Below are positions 15,747 to 25,099 of a stretch of DNA of 60,006 nucleotides, one piece after another. The notes beneath the pieces are model-generated. The model made no database searches, had not been told where the DNA came from, and saw nothing but the letters and a program-made list of their open reading frames with translations. Source of the stretch: an uncultured Pseudorhodobacter sp. (GTDB taxonomy: Bacteria; Pseudomonadota; Alphaproteobacteria; Rhodobacterales; Rhodobacteraceae). The stretch lies in contig CAJXWJ010000012.1 in the NCBI GenBank assembly GCA_913062925.1, positions 1 to 60,006 on the forward strand. Direction: 5' to 3'. The first letter of the stretch is position 1. Each line of letters opens with the position of its first letter. The translations under genes and the position numbers were made by a program.

Positions 15747-16283
15747 TTAGAACGGGATTTCGTCGTCCATATCCGAACGGCCACCACCGCCGCCGCCGCT
15801 GCCCGAGGACCCGCCGCTGCGCGCGCCGTAGCCACCTGAGGCACCGCCCGACGACGCACCGCCGCCGCCCATTTCTTCATAGCCGCCACGCTCTTCATAG
15901 CCGCCGCCACCGCCGCCGCCCGAATTGCCGCCGTCACGGCCGCCAAGCAGGGTCAACTCGCCGCGATACTGGCGCAGCACGACTTCGGTGGTGTAGCGAT
16001 CAGCCCCCGATTGGTCTTGCCATTTGCGGGTTTCCAACTGGCCTTCGATGTAAACCGTCGAGCCTTTGCGCAGATATTGTTCGGCAATCTTGCCCAAAGC
16101 CTCGTTGAAAATCGCCACCGAATGCCATTCGGTGCGTTCCTTACGCTCGCCGCTGGCCTTGTCGCGCCAGGTTTCAGAGGTGGCAATGCGCAGGTTGACC
16201 ACCTTGCCGCCATTTGGAAAGGACCGCACTTCTGGGTCGCGGCCCAGATTGCCGACGATGATCACCTTGTTGACGCCTGCCAT
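15747..16283 (-). CDS. ssb: Single-stranded DNA-binding protein
   Basis: 178 residues from ATG 16283. The OB-fold domain covers the first ~110 residues ([20 protein letters not shown], then [21 protein letters not shown] and [14 protein letters not shown]). A Gly/Ser-rich flexible linker follows and ends in the acidic tip MDDEIPF that docks partner proteins. Binds single-stranded DNA in replication, recombination and repair. Divergent from the LuxR-type gene across a 220-base gap. No LexA box is visible in that gap, so SOS control is not supported. Confidence 0.97.
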   Translation of the reverse strand: MAGVNKVIIVGNLGRDPEVRSFPNGGKVVNLRIATSETWRDKASGERKERTEWHSVAIFNEALGKIAEQYLRKGSTVYIEGQLETRKWQDQSGADRYTTEVVLRQYRGELTLLGGRDGGNSGGGGGGGYEERGGYEEMGGGGASSGGASGGYGARSGGSSGSGGGGGGRSDMDDEIPF

Positions 16284-16343
16284 ATCGCACTCCGTAATTG
16301 CTTGTCTGATGTCGTGACTGTTCGGCAGCATTGCCGAGTGTGG

Positions 16344-16372
16344 TTAACAAAACCCTTACCGAAGCGTATAGC
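16344..16372 (+). promoter_or_regulatory. Candidate promoter upstream of the tethered LuxR-type gene
   Basis: TTAACA (16344-16349) and TATAGC (16367-16372) are separated by exactly 17 bases on the plus strand. Transcription would start near 16379 and run straight into the terminator-like hairpin at 16395-16446 before reaching the LuxR-type gene at 16504. Confidence 0.45.
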
Positions 16373-16394
16373 CTGACCGCTTTGCGCCCGCAAC

Positions 16395-16446
16395 CTGCCT
16401 GCCAGCTTGCGCGGTTTGCGGTCGCAGGGGCAGGCAGTGGCTTTTT
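16395..16446 (+). terminator. Terminator/attenuator-like hairpin upstream of the LuxR-type gene
   Basis: CTGCCTGCC (16395-16403) pairs perfectly with GGCAGGCAG (16429-16437), and a T5 run follows at 16442-16446. A competing pairing exists: GACCGC (16375-16380) with GCGGTC (16418-16423, inside the loop), which cannot form together with the terminator except as a pseudoknot. The element lies between a promoter-like sequence and the LuxR-type gene, as expected for attenuation or for a short RNA of about 70 bases. Confidence 0.5.
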
Positions 16447-16503
16447 CCTCGGGACGAAAGCGGTTAGCCTTGGGCCGTAACGGGTGCAAGCGACGGGCAA
16501 AGT

Positions 16504-17067
16504 ATGCAGAGATTCGGGGTGGTGCTGCGCAAGTTGGGGCGTGATGCAGGCTGGCGGTTGATGGCTTTGATCGGGTTTCAGATTCTGTGTACCTTGGTTT
16601 TGGTGATCGATGTGCTTCACGAGGCCACCCGCGACGGCGGCAGACAGCTGTTTAGCCTTGCAATGCTGCCCGAATTTCTTGCCACCTTGGGCCTTTGCCT
16701 TGGCATGGTGGTCGAGGGGCGGTTTGTGTTGCAGATGCGGCGCAAGCAAGCCGATATGGCGCGCGGGCTCAGTGTGGCCGCCGGCGCGATTGATAGCCTG
16801 ATGCGGCGCTATTTCCGTGACTGGGAGCTGACGCCGGCGGAAAGCGATGTGGCGGCCTTTACCATCAAAGGCTTTTCGATCACCGAGGTCGCGCAGCTGC
16901 GCGGATCGGCAGAAGGCACGGTGAAAACCCATCTGAATGCGATCTACCGCAAGGCGGGGGTCTCGGGGCGGGCGCAATTGGTCAGCCTTTTGGTGGAAGA
17001 GCTGTTTGCAGCGCCTTTGCCGGGCCAGAGCCTGCCGGATCGGCAGAGCTTGGCCGAAGCGGGCTAG
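16504..17067 (+). CDS. Membrane-tethered LuxR/GerE-type transcriptional regulator
   Basis: 187 residues. The N-terminus has two hydrophobic segments (LMALIGFQILCTLVLVIDVL and FLATLGLCLGMVVEG), then a short linker, then a LuxR-type HTH at ~110-170 (LTPAESDVAAFTIKGFSITE, SAEGTVKTHLNAIYRKAGVS). There is no receiver or autoinducer-binding domain, so the membrane part is the only possible sensor. It would act at DNA from the inner membrane. Targets are unknown; it is upstream of a lytic transglycosylase gene (80-base gap), which may point to envelope stress or wall turnover. The start ATG at 16504 follows a purine-poor stretch and is less certain. Confidence 0.8.
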   Translation: MQRFGVVLRKLGRDAGWRLMALIGFQILCTLVLVIDVLHEATRDGGRQLFSLAMLPEFLATLGLCLGMVVEGRFVLQMRRKQADMARGLSVAAGAIDSLMRRYFRDWELTPAESDVAAFTIKGFSITEVAQLRGSAEGTVKTHLNAIYRKAGVSGRAQLVSLLVEELFAAPLPGQSLPDRQSLAEAG

Positions 17068-17147
17068 GCGCGGGGTGCAGGGTGCTGGCTTTGCACGGCG
17101 CAATCCGCTAGCTTTGCCGCGCAAGGGGTTTGGGTGTCAGGGAACGG

Positions 17148-17759
17148 ATGCAACATTTGGCCGGTAAAACGACAGCGGCGCTTTTGATCGCTTTGGTTTG
17201 TGCGGGGCCGGATCTGGCGGCGGCAGAGGGTTTGCGGCTTTCGGGCGGTAAAACCTCGAAAACTGCGCTGATGCGGACGCAGATGGCTTTGCTTGATGGC
17301 AAGCTTGCGACGCAATACGACAATTCGGCGCGACTGAAACCGACCTCGAACCGCGCCTCGACATTTGAGGCGGTGCCGCTGCGGTTTTCAGGCGCCTATC
17401 GCGGTGCTTATCTGCAAAAAGCGCGCAGCGCTGCGCGCAAAAATGGCGTGCCCGAGGATACGTTCTTGCGGCTGATCCAGCAGGAAAGCGGATGGAATCA
17501 AGCCGCCCTCTCGCCCAAGGGGGCCAAGGGTCTCGCACAGCTGATGCCCGAAACCGCGCAGCATTTGGGCGTCGATATCAATGATCCCGAAGACAATCTG
17601 GACGGCGGCGCGCGCTATTTGCGGATGATGTATGACCGCTTTGGCAGCTGGCGGCTGGCGCTTGCGGCCTACAATGCTGGCCCGCAAGCGGTTGAAAAAC
17701 ATGGCGGTATTCCGCCCTATGACGAAACCGTCAAATATGTCAAAGCCATTTTGGGCTAA
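17148..17759 (+). CDS. Lytic transglycosylase, SLT domain (family 1-like)
   Basis: 203 residues from ATG 17148 with AGGGA upstream; an upstream in-frame TTG (17130) is less likely. A signal peptide is visible ([21 protein letters not shown]). The SLT domain occupies the C-terminal ~110 residues: catalytic Glu in [21 protein letters not shown], then [31 protein letters not shown] and [16 protein letters not shown]. Cleaves the MurNAc-GlcNAc bond of peptidoglycan to give 1,6-anhydro products in the periplasm. Convergent with the ABC transporter genes. Confidence 0.93.
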   Translation: MQHLAGKTTAALLIALVCAGPDLAAAEGLRLSGGKTSKTALMRTQMALLDGKLATQYDNSARLKPTSNRASTFEAVPLRFSGAYRGAYLQKARSAARKNGVPEDTFLRLIQQESGWNQAALSPKGAKGLAQLMPETAQHLGVDINDPEDNLDGGARYLRMMYDRFGSWRLALAAYNAGPQAVEKHGGIPPYDETVKYVKAILG

Positions 17760-17801
17760 GGCCCGCGCCAGTTGCGCCAGCCACAAGGGCTGGCGGCAGG
17801 A

Positions 17802-19889
17802 TTATTCCCCCGCCAGTTTGATCACAGGCTCCATCCCGGCCAAAATCTCATCCGAGAGGTGGCATTTGATCTGATGCGCGCCTTGCAGCTGGCGCACGGG
17901 CGGCATTTCGCGGTCGCAAAGCCCGTTTGGCACCTGATCTTTCCAGCGGCAGCGGGTTTGGAACGGGCAGCCGGGGGGCGGGTTCATCGCCGAGGGGATG
18001 TCGCCTTCCAGCACGATGCGTTTGCGGATCACGCGGGTATCGGCAATCGGCACCGCCGACAAAAGCGCCTCGGTATAGGGGTGATAGGGCGGCTGGAACA
18101 CCTGATCGGTGGTGCCCATTTCAACCACATGGCCCAGATACATCACCATCACCCGATCCGAGAGATAGCGCACGATCGACAGATCATGGCTGATGAACAG
18201 CAAGGTGGTGCCGTTCTCGCGCTGAATGTCCATCAAAAGATCGGTGACCGCCGCCTGAACCGAGACGTCAAGCGCCGAGACCGGCTCGTCGGCCACCACA
18301 ACCTTGGCGCCGCCAGCAAAGGCGCGGGCAATGCCGACGCGCTGCTTTTGCCCGCCCGAAAGCTGGCGCGGCATTCGATCCGCAAAGGCGCGCGGCAGTT
18401 TGACCAGATCCATCAGCTCGAGCATGCGGGCATGACGCTCTGCGTCCGAGCTGCCTTGCTTGAAAATCTCAAGCGCGCGGATGATCTGGCGCCCCACTGT
18501 CATCGAAGGGTTCAGGGTGTCAAAGGGGTTTTGAAACACCATCTGCACGCTGGAAACCGTATCGGTGTTGCGCTGCTGAATGGGGGTGGATTGCACGTTT
18601 TCGTCAAACAGCCGGATCGAACCCGAGGTCGCGGTTTCAAGCCCCATCAGCACCTTGGCGAAGGTGGATTTGCCGCAACCAGATTCGCCAACAATCGCCA
18701 GCGTTTCGCCGGCGCGGGCTTCAAATGTCAGGGTTTCATTGGCTTTGACGACTTTTTCGTCGCCTCCGCCAAAGCTGCCAGAGGAGACGGAATAATATTT
18801 CTTCAGATCCTCCATCTTCAGCACCACCTCGCCGATGGCGGCTTTTTCCTTGGTCACCACCTTGGCCAAGGGGGCGTCCCAATCAATCTCGGACCAGCGC
18901 AGGCAGCGGCTGGCGTGGCGGTCATCCTCGGGCAGGGCGGACATGCGCACATCGGCCTGATCGCAGCGGCCTTCGGCAAAGTAATCGCAGCGCGGGCCAA
19001 AGTTGCAGCCATTGGGCCGTTCATGCGGCAGCGGGAAGTTGCCGGGGATCGCCACCAAGGGCCGCGAGGTTTTATGCGCGGTGGGCAGTGGGATCGAGCG
19101 GAACAGCGCTTGGGTATAGGGGTGGCGCATTTTGTCAAAGACTTGGGCGACATTGCCGGTCTCGACCGCTTCGCCGGAATACATCACGCAAAGCCGGTCG
19201 CAGACATCCAAGATCAGGCCAAGGTTATGGCTGATAAACAGCATCGAGGTGCCGTATTTGCGGCCCAGATCCTTAACCAGATCGACGATGCCGGCCTCGA
19301 CGGTGACATCCAGCGCGGTGGTGGGTTCATCCAAGATCAGCAGGGCAGGCTTTGACATCAGCGCCATGGCGATGACAATGCGCTGTTGCTGGCCACCCGA
19401 AAGCTGATGCGGGAAGGCCTGCAAAATGCGGTCGGGGTCGGGCAGGCGCACATCTTCGACGATTTGACGCGCCAGCGCCATCGCCTCGGCGCGGCCCATG
19501 CCTTGGTGGATCATCGGCACTTCGATCAACTGCGCGCCGATTTTCATCGCCGGGTTCAGCGAGGCCATCGGCTCTTGGTAGATCATCGCGATTTCAGAGC
19601 CGCGCAGCTGGCGCAGCTGTTCTTCGGTCATCGTGGTCAGCTCGCGGCCCTTAAAGCGGATGCTGCCGCCGGTGATGCGGCCGTTTTTGCCCAGATCGCG
19701 CATCACCCCAAGCGCGACGGTGGATTTGCCGCAGCCGGATTCGCCGACCAGCCCCATCGCCTCGCCCGGCATCACCTTGCAAGAGAAATCCATCACCGCC
19801 GGGATTTCGCGCATGCGGGTGAAGAAGGAGATCGAGAGCTGGTCGATCTCGAGGATCGGCATCGACGGGTCCCAAGGGGTATCGGTCAT
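17802..19889 (-). CDS. Peptide-type ABC transporter, fused double ATP-binding subunit (DppD-DppF-like)
   Basis: 695 residues from ATG 19889, containing two complete ATPase domains. Each has Walker A (GLVGESGCGKST; AIVGESGCGKST), the signature LSGGQ(Q/K)QR, and Walker B (LLILDEPTTALD; VVVADEPVSALD). Each half ends in the oligopeptide-transporter C-terminal extension with Cys residues (CNFGPRCDYFAEGRC; CPFQTRCRWKDQVPNGLC). In most dpp/opp systems these are two genes; here they are one polypeptide. It energises uptake by the two permeases encoded upstream. Copy B of the dispersed repeat lies between it and the permease. Confidence 0.93.
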   Translation of the reverse strand: MTDTPWDPSMPILEIDQLSISFFTRMREIPAVMDFSCKVMPGEAMGLVGESGCGKSTVALGVMRDLGKNGRITGGSIRFKGRELTTMTEEQLRQLRGSEIAMIYQEPMASLNPAMKIGAQLIEVPMIHQGMGRAEAMALARQIVEDVRLPDPDRILQAFPHQLSGGQQQRIVIAMALMSKPALLILDEPTTALDVTVEAGIVDLVKDLGRKYGTSMLFISHNLGLILDVCDRLCVMYSGEAVETGNVAQVFDKMRHPYTQALFRSIPLPTAHKTSRPLVAIPGNFPLPHERPNGCNFGPRCDYFAEGRCDQADVRMSALPEDDRHASRCLRWSEIDWDAPLAKVVTKEKAAIGEVVLKMEDLKKYYSVSSGSFGGGDEKVVKANETLTFEARAGETLAIVGESGCGKSTFAKVLMGLETATSGSIRLFDENVQSTPIQQRNTDTVSSVQMVFQNPFDTLNPSMTVGRQIIRALEIFKQGSSDAERHARMLELMDLVKLPRAFADRMPRQLSGGQKQRVGIARAFAGGAKVVVADEPVSALDVSVQAAVTDLLMDIQRENGTTLLFISHDLSIVRYLSDRVMVMYLGHVVEMGTTDQVFQPPYHPYTEALLSAVPIADTRVIRKRIVLEGDIPSAMNPPPGCPFQTRCRWKDQVPNGLCDREMPPVRQLQGAHQIKCHLSDEILAGMEPVIKLAGE

Positions 19890-19940
19890 AGTAGCCTCGC
19901 GCGGGTTGAGGGGGCGGGACCGAGGGCTTTGCCCCCGGAC

Positions 19941-19968
19941 CCCCAGGATATTTTGGCCAAGATGAAAG
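19941..19968. repeat. Dispersed intergenic repeat, copy B
   Basis: The plus strand carries CCCCAGGATATTTTGGCCAA followed by GATGAAAG, preceded by a small GGG-CTTTG-CCC hairpin (19923-19935). It occupies the 82-base gap between the ATPase start and the permease stop. It matches the core of copies A, C and D. Confidence 0.75.
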
Positions 19969-19971
19969 CCA

Positions 19972-21141
19972 TCAGTCTTTGAGGCTTTCTTCGCGCAGGC
20001 CATCTGCCAGAAGATTGAGGCCAAGCACGAGGCTCATCAGGGCAAGGGCGGGCACGATGGCGGCATGGGGGTAGAGCAGCAGCAGTTTGCGGCCAGCGTT
20101 GATGGTCGAGCCCCAGTCGGGGGATTCTGGCGTGACGCCAAGGCCGAAGAAGCCAAGGGTGCCAAGCAGGATGGTGGTATAGCCGATGCGCAGGCAGAAA
20201 TCGACGATCAGCGGGCCGCGGGCATTGGGCAGGATTTCCCAGAGCATGATATACCAAGCGCTTTCGCCGCGGGTTTGGCCGGCGGCGACATAGTCGCGGG
20301 CTTTGATATCGAGCACCAGGCCGCGCACGATGCGAAACACCGTGGGCGCGTTGACAAAGACCACCGAGACAAAGACGTTGAGCAGGTTTGGCCCCATCGA
20401 CCAGATCCCCAGCGGGTCGAGGTTGAAGGCAAGGCCGGAATAGGCCCAAAGCCCGATCACCAAAGTGACGCCGATCATCAGGTTGCGTTTGGGCGGGTCG
20501 GTGTGAAAGCGCGAGTTCAGCACCGTGCAGGTGAAGATCACTGGAAAGATGAACAGCACGGCTGCGAGATAGACCGGAATGCCGGTGTCGCGGATTTCGG
20601 GGGTGACCAGCAGGTAGAACAGCAAGATCACTGGGAAGGCCAGCACCAGGTTGGCCAGAAAGGAGAGTGCTGTGTCCAGCTTGCCACCGAAATAGCCGGC
20701 AGGCAGGCCCAGAGTGACGCCGACCATGAAGGCGAAGGCGGTGGCAAAGGGGGCGATTTTTAGCACCTCGCGCGCGCCCATTACCATGCGCGAGAACACA
20801 TCGCGGGCCAAATGATCGCCGCCAAGCAGGAAATAGGGGTAGGGCGGGTTCTCGACCCCTGTCAGCGGCAGGCCGGGCAGCGGGTTTTTGGTGCGGCCAA
20901 ATTGCCCGATCGGGTCCATGGTGATGATCATATTGGCGAAAAGCGCCGTGAAGACCCAAAACAGCACCAGCGCAAGCCCGATCATGCCGACGGGGCTGTC
21001 GAACAATTTGCCAAACAGCCCGAGGTGGCGCTTGAAGCGCAGCGACAGCGCGAAGGTGGCGATCAGAGCGATCCAGACCGGCAGGAACTGTTGCAGAATG
21101 CGCAGGATAATCCCGCCCCAGGAAAGTGCGTCTTGCATCAT
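19972..21141 (-). CDS. Peptide-type ABC transporter permease (DppC-like)
   Basis: 389 residues, with an N-terminal membrane helix, a periplasmic loop and a C-terminal permease core carrying the coupling-loop motif (RGLVLDIKARDYVAAGQTRGE). It ends with INAGRKLLLLYPHAAIVPAL, the usual end of DppC/OppC-type subunits. It is longer than the ~300-residue average because of a large loop around residues 110-150 and about 200-230. Spaced 5 bases after the DppB-like gene. Forms the channel with the partner permease. Confidence 0.92.
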   Translation of the reverse strand: MMQDALSWGGIILRILQQFLPVWIALIATFALSLRFKRHLGLFGKLFDSPVGMIGLALVLFWVFTALFANMIITMDPIGQFGRTKNPLPGLPLTGVENPPYPYFLLGGDHLARDVFSRMVMGAREVLKIAPFATAFAFMVGVTLGLPAGYFGGKLDTALSFLANLVLAFPVILLFYLLVTPEIRDTGIPVYLAAVLFIFPVIFTCTVLNSRFHTDPPKRNLMIGVTLVIGLWAYSGLAFNLDPLGIWSMGPNLLNVFVSVVFVNAPTVFRIVRGLVLDIKARDYVAAGQTRGESAWYIMLWEILPNARGPLIVDFCLRIGYTTILLGTLGFFGLGVTPESPDWGSTINAGRKLLLLYPHAAIVPALALMSLVLGLNLLADGLREESLKD

Positions 21142-21146
21142 CTACC

Positions 21147-22232
21147 TCATGCCAGCCGGATACGGGGGTTCAGGAACACATAGCCGATATCCGAAATCAG
21201 CTGGGTGATCAGAACGACAAGGACGGCAACAACCGAGCAGCCCAGCAGCAAATCAATGTCATTATTGCCTGCGGCCTGCACCAGGGTCCAGCCGAAGCCT
21301 TTGTAGTTGAACAGAAGTTCGGTGATCACCACGCCGTTCAGCAGCCATGGGAATTGCAGCATGATCACGGTGAAGGGGGCGATCAGCGCGTTGCGCAGGG
21401 CATGGCGCAGCACCACATCACGAAAGCGCACGCCTTTCAGCCGCGCGGTGCGGATATATTGCTGGGTCATCACCTCGGTCATCGAGGCACGGGTCATCCG
21501 CGAGATATAGCCAATGCCGTAAAGTGCGATGGTCATCACCGGCAGGGCGAAATTCCAAAAGGTGATCTTATCCATCGCCGAAGTCGCGGTGCCATAAAAC
21601 AGGGTGCGATCCGACAGCAGGCCCCAATCGCGCAGCAGCGGCGAAAGCCCTGCGTTGACCGAAGCAAAGACCGCCAGCAAGATCACGCCCGAGACATATT
21701 CAGGGGTGGCGGTGCTGGCGATGGAAAACACTGAAAGCACGCGGTCGGTGCGCGCGCCTTCGCGCATCCCCGACAGGATGCCGATCACCAAAGATGCGGG
21801 CACCATCACCATCATCACCCAAAACATCAGCCAGCCCGTGGCGCCCAAAGAGCGGCCCAGCACATCGCCGACAGGTTCCTTGGCAAAGGTCGAAATGCCC
21901 CAATTGCCCTGCAAAATGCCGCAGAAGGTCGGCGCAGAGCCTGCCTCGGCATAGACATCAATGCAGCGGCCACGGGTCACGCCTTTTTCGTCGGTCAGCG
22001 TCCAGCCAGGCGCAAGGCCCAGCCATTCGGCATAGCGCCCCAGCAGCGGGCCGCCGTGGCCATTCTCGACGATCCAGCTTGCGACCGCATCATCTGTCAT
22101 GCGGACCGAGCCTTCGGAGCGGGCCAGTTTTTCAAGGTTTGGCGGCAGGTTGGTCAGGAAAAAGACCACGAATGTCAAAACAAGTGCCGTGAAAATCATG
22201 ACGCTGATGCGCCTGATCAAAAACTTTAACAT
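21147..22232 (-). CDS. Peptide-type ABC transporter permease (DppB-like)
   Basis: 361 residues. The opening MLKFLIRRISVMIFTALVLT is the canonical DppB start with the first helix. About six membrane helices follow, with a large periplasmic region after the first (~40-130). The coupling loop is YIRTARLKGVRFRDVVLRHA. It lies 112 bases after the binding-protein gene, with a hairpin in between, and 5 bases before the DppC-like gene. Confidence 0.92.
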   Translation of the reverse strand: MLKFLIRRISVMIFTALVLTFVVFFLTNLPPNLEKLARSEGSVRMTDDAVASWIVENGHGGPLLGRYAEWLGLAPGWTLTDEKGVTRGRCIDVYAEAGSAPTFCGILQGNWGISTFAKEPVGDVLGRSLGATGWLMFWVMMVMVPASLVIGILSGMREGARTDRVLSVFSIASTATPEYVSGVILLAVFASVNAGLSPLLRDWGLLSDRTLFYGTATSAMDKITFWNFALPVMTIALYGIGYISRMTRASMTEVMTQQYIRTARLKGVRFRDVVLRHALRNALIAPFTVIMLQFPWLLNGVVITELLFNYKGFGWTLVQAAGNNDIDLLLGCSVVAVLVVLITQLISDIGYVFLNPRIRLA

Positions 22233-22303
22233 CGATGGTTCCCCTCTGTGCCAATGCGATTGGCTGCCGCTGCAGGCTTATTTTTATATGCAGTCGGATG
22301 GTT

Positions 22304-22335
22304 GCCACGGGCAGGCGGCAAGGCCCGCCCGTGGC
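22304..22335 (-). promoter_or_regulatory. Hairpin between binding-protein and permease genes
   Basis: A perfect 9-bp stem (GCCACGGGC / GCCCGTGGC) with a 14-base loop lies 10 bases after the binding-protein stop. There is no T-run on the minus strand. In ABC operons such hairpins stabilise the upstream mRNA or reduce read-through so that the binding protein outnumbers the permease. Confidence 0.55.
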
Positions 22336-22344
22336 AGCTTTGGT

Positions 22345-23982
22345 TTACGCCATCGACCACTTGTAGTGGTGATGCTCAAACGATGGGTGCATATCGACCG
22401 TCACACCTTCTTTGGCGTGGCGGAACAGCGAGCGCCAGTAAGGCTGGATCAGATAGCCTTCGTCTTGCAGGATGGTTTCCAGCGAGACCATGACTTCGCG
22501 GCGCGCATCGGCATCCGCCAAGGACAGCGCTTTGAGCATGCCTGCGTCGAACTCTGGGTTGGACATGCCGGTCTCGTTCCACGAGCCTGTCGAAGTATAG
22601 GCATAGTTCATGTTCTGCACAGCCAGAGGGCGGTGGTTCCATGTGGTGGAGGAGAAGGGATATTTCTGCCAATCGTTCCAGAAGGTCGATCCCGGCATCA
22701 CCGTGCGCTTGATCTTGGCACCGGCGTCGCGCAGCTGGGCTGCCACGGCATCGGTCGAGGCGGCTTCAAAGCCGTCATCCAGCGAGATGATTTCAAACTC
22801 GGTATCAGCCAGACCAGCGGCGGTCAGCGCAGGCATAAGCCCAGCGGCGTCAACAGCTTGCGCAGGGATCTGCGCGTATTCTGGATGGATCGGGCAGACA
22901 TGGTGGTTTTCTGCCGTAGTTCCCAGACCGTTATAGCCAAGCTCCAAGATCACCTTTGGATCGACGGCCTTTTGGATCGCCTGACGAACCGCCTTATCCT
23001 TGTAAAGATCGCCATTGGCCGAGTTCATCCGGATCACGATGGTCGCAGCCGTCACTGCTTCGATTTTCTTCCAACCCAGACCGTCCAGCTGACCGATAAA
23101 GTCGCCGGTGGTCTCGTAGTTGACGTCGATCTCGTCGGAAGCTGCAAGGTTGATCATTGCCGATGGATCGGTGCCGAAATCAATATAGTGGATTTCGTCC
23201 AGCGGCGAGGTGCCGCCCCACCAGTTGTGGTTTGGTGCGCGCACCAAGACGGCCTTTTGGCCAACCATGATCTCTTGCGGCACATAGGGGCCGGTGCCGA
23301 TTGGGTTGCTGGCAGGATCAGAACCTTCAACATAAGAGCTATGGACCACAGCCGCCGGGTAATCCGAGATCGACGCGATCACCGAGATATCCGAAATCGC
23401 CATCTTCAGCACAACGGTCATATCGTCGGTTTTGACAACGGCGCCATCGCGCATTGCCTTGGTGGTCTCATCGGTCAGGCCTGGGAAGCGCGATGCCATG
23501 GCATTGCCTTCAACCGAAGCGTCGCCCCAACGGGTGAACATGCGCACAACGTCGTCTGCGGTAAAGGCGTCGCCGTTGTTCCAGGTCACGCCTGGGCGCA
23601 CATGCAGCGTGTATTCGGTGGCGTCAGCATTGACGTCCCAGCTTTCCAAAAGCCGGCCTTCAAAGCTGCCATCTGGGTTATATTGCACCAGATATTCCAG
23701 CCAGCCACGATAGACGTTGGCAATCTGTGGCCAATCCGCCGTGCGCGGATCTTTCATCGCTTTGACTTCCATTGCGCAGCGCATCACGCCGCCAACTTTG
23801 GCCTCTTGCGCCATCGCAGGGGCTTTCAGACCCAGCAGGCCATAAGCCGCCGCTGCCGAAACGCCAAGCGAGGTGGTGCGCGCCATGAATTCGCGACGGC
23901 TGAGTTTGCCATCCTGAACTTCCTGAGCATGCATCCGTGCCGCTGGATGAATGTCATGCGCCGTAATGCGGGTATCAGTCAT
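22345..23982 (-). CDS. Peptide/nickel-type ABC transporter substrate-binding protein, Tat-exported
   Basis: 545 residues from ATG 23982 (GGGAG upstream). A long n-region (~30 residues) precedes a twin-arginine motif [20 protein letters not shown], and the signal ends near APAMAQEA, so export should be through Tat in folded form. The mature part has the family-5 solute-binding features ([45 protein letters not shown]). It captures the substrate, probably peptides, in the periplasm. First gene of the importer operon; the AraC-type regulator lies 322 bases upstream on the same strand. Confidence 0.92.
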   Translation of the reverse strand: MTDTRITAHDIHPAARMHAQEVQDGKLSRREFMARTTSLGVSAAAAYGLLGLKAPAMAQEAKVGGVMRCAMEVKAMKDPRTADWPQIANVYRGWLEYLVQYNPDGSFEGRLLESWDVNADATEYTLHVRPGVTWNNGDAFTADDVVRMFTRWGDASVEGNAMASRFPGLTDETTKAMRDGAVVKTDDMTVVLKMAISDISVIASISDYPAAVVHSSYVEGSDPASNPIGTGPYVPQEIMVGQKAVLVRAPNHNWWGGTSPLDEIHYIDFGTDPSAMINLAASDEIDVNYETTGDFIGQLDGLGWKKIEAVTAATIVIRMNSANGDLYKDKAVRQAIQKAVDPKVILELGYNGLGTTAENHHVCPIHPEYAQIPAQAVDAAGLMPALTAAGLADTEFEIISLDDGFEAASTDAVAAQLRDAGAKIKRTVMPGSTFWNDWQKYPFSSTTWNHRPLAVQNMNYAYTSTGSWNETGMSNPEFDAGMLKALSLADADARREVMVSLETILQDEGYLIQPYWRSLFRHAKEGVTVDMHPSFEHHHYKWSMA

Positions 23983-24304
23983 TCGTATCTCCCTGTCAGG
24001 CTGTGCCTTTGATTTTTGGGTGCAAGCCCGCCGCGCCGCAGCAACCAAGCTGGATTTGCAAGCAAAACCTCTTGGCTTTGGGTGCGACACATTCGACCCT
24101 CACAAAGCGCATTCGGCACTTTTTAAACCCGAAGGTCAACGCTTGTATTCGTCATAAAGCATAACATTTGCGACATTGGGCGGCGACAGCGCCTGCCTGA
24201 TAAGGCTTTAACGGCCAGGCAGAAGAATTTTCAGACGCAGCATTTTGCGCCCGTTTTTTCCGTTAGAGCGGATAGATTGCCGCGAATCGCAACAAGATCG
24301 GCCG
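23983..24304. other. 322-base gap between the AraC regulator and the binding-protein gene
   Basis: No ORF with a credible ribosome site is visible. The part next to the binding-protein gene holds its ribosome site (GGGAG) and probably its promoter; a minus-strand TTGACC (complement 24133-24138) could be a -35 element but has no convincing -10. CTGCCTG at ~24194 and CAGGCAG at ~24217 form an imperfect hairpin close to the AraC 3' side. No known operator could be assigned. Confidence 0.4.
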
Positions 24305-25099
24305 TTATTGGCCGCGGCGAAAGGCCGAGGGCGAAACGCCGGTGCGATGCTGAAAGGCGCGGGTGAAATAGGCCGCCGAGGTAAACCCCAAGCTCTCGCC
24401 AATTTTTCCCACTGGCATGTTGGTTTCCGACAGCAATTGGCGCGCCTCAAAGATGCGGCGGTCTTGCAGCAACTCGATCGCCGAGCGCCCACAACTTTCT
24501 TGGCAACAGCGCGTCAGATGCGTGGCGGTGATGCCCAATTCACAGGCCAATTCTCCCACCGAGATGCCGCGGCGAAAGTTCAGCTCCATCAGCGCGGTAT
24601 AGCGCGCCACCAAACGACGCGCCGCATCCGGTCGCGGGGTCTCAAGCGAAACCTTGGCACTTTGCCGCTCCAGCCAAACCCCAAGCAGACCCAGATGATG
24701 CCCCGCCGCCCGCTCATGCGCAGGGCTCAGGCTGTCCATCTCGCGCTGGATCATATCCAAAGTCAGGTTGATCTCTTGCTGGGCATGGGCTTCTCTGATG
24801 CGCAGATGCAGCGGCTCTTGCGGCAAGGTTATATCAGTGTCTTTTCCGAAAAAGACTGCTGTGCCAAAGACTTGCTGCCCGACCTCAAAGCCGTGCATCA
24901 CCCCTGCGGGAATAAAGATCGCATTGTGGGCGGTATAGCCGCGTGTGACCCCCGCCACGGTAATGCGACCCTGACCCTTGGTGAACCACAACAAACAGGG
25001 CTCTGACAGCGTCCGCATCGCCTCCACCCGCCAGCGCCCAGCCGCAGCCAGCCGCGACATGGCGACAAGGCGGATCTTGCTGGGCGGGATGACAGACAT
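24305..25099 (-). CDS. AraC family transcriptional regulator
   Basis: 264 residues from ATG 25099, preceded by AAAAAGG. The N-terminal half is a cupin-like sensor domain (CLLWFTKGQGRITVAGVTRG, FIPAGVMHGFEVGQQVFG). The C-terminal ~100 residues carry the two HTHs of AraC proteins (ISVGELACELGITATHLTRC and MPVGKIGESLGFTSAAYFTR), then FQHRTGVSPSAFRRG. Located upstream of, and co-oriented with, the peptide-type ABC operon, which it probably controls; the ligand is unknown. Confidence 0.9.
   Translation of the reverse strand: MSVIPPSKIRLVAMSRLAAAGRWRVEAMRTLSEPCLLWFTKGQGRITVAGVTRGYTAHNAIFIPAGVMHGFEVGQQVFGTAVFFGKDTDITLPQEPLHLRIREAHAQQEINLTLDMIQREMDSLSPAHERAAGHHLGLLGVWLERQSAKVSLETPRPDAARRLVARYTALMELNFRRGISVGELACELGITATHLTRCCQESCGRSAIELLQDRRIFEARQLLSETNMPVGKIGESLGFTSAAYFTRAFQHRTGVSPSAFRRGQ

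Noticed and set aside
16284-16343. LexA box upstream of ssb
   Set aside because: A single GTTC is present without a second GTTC at 7 bases.
16338-16360. Possible CtrA box before the LuxR-type gene
   Set aside because: TTAAC is followed by TTACC at 8 rather than 7 bases and one core base differs; it fits better as a -35 element.
17772-19355. A 500-codon open frame opposite the double ABC ATPase gene
   Set aside because: Composition is typical of antisense frames in GC-rich DNA; the minus strand encodes two complete ATPase domains.
22099-24012. A 600-codon open frame opposite the binding-protein gene
   Set aside because: Shadow of the solute-binding protein; no recognisable motif.
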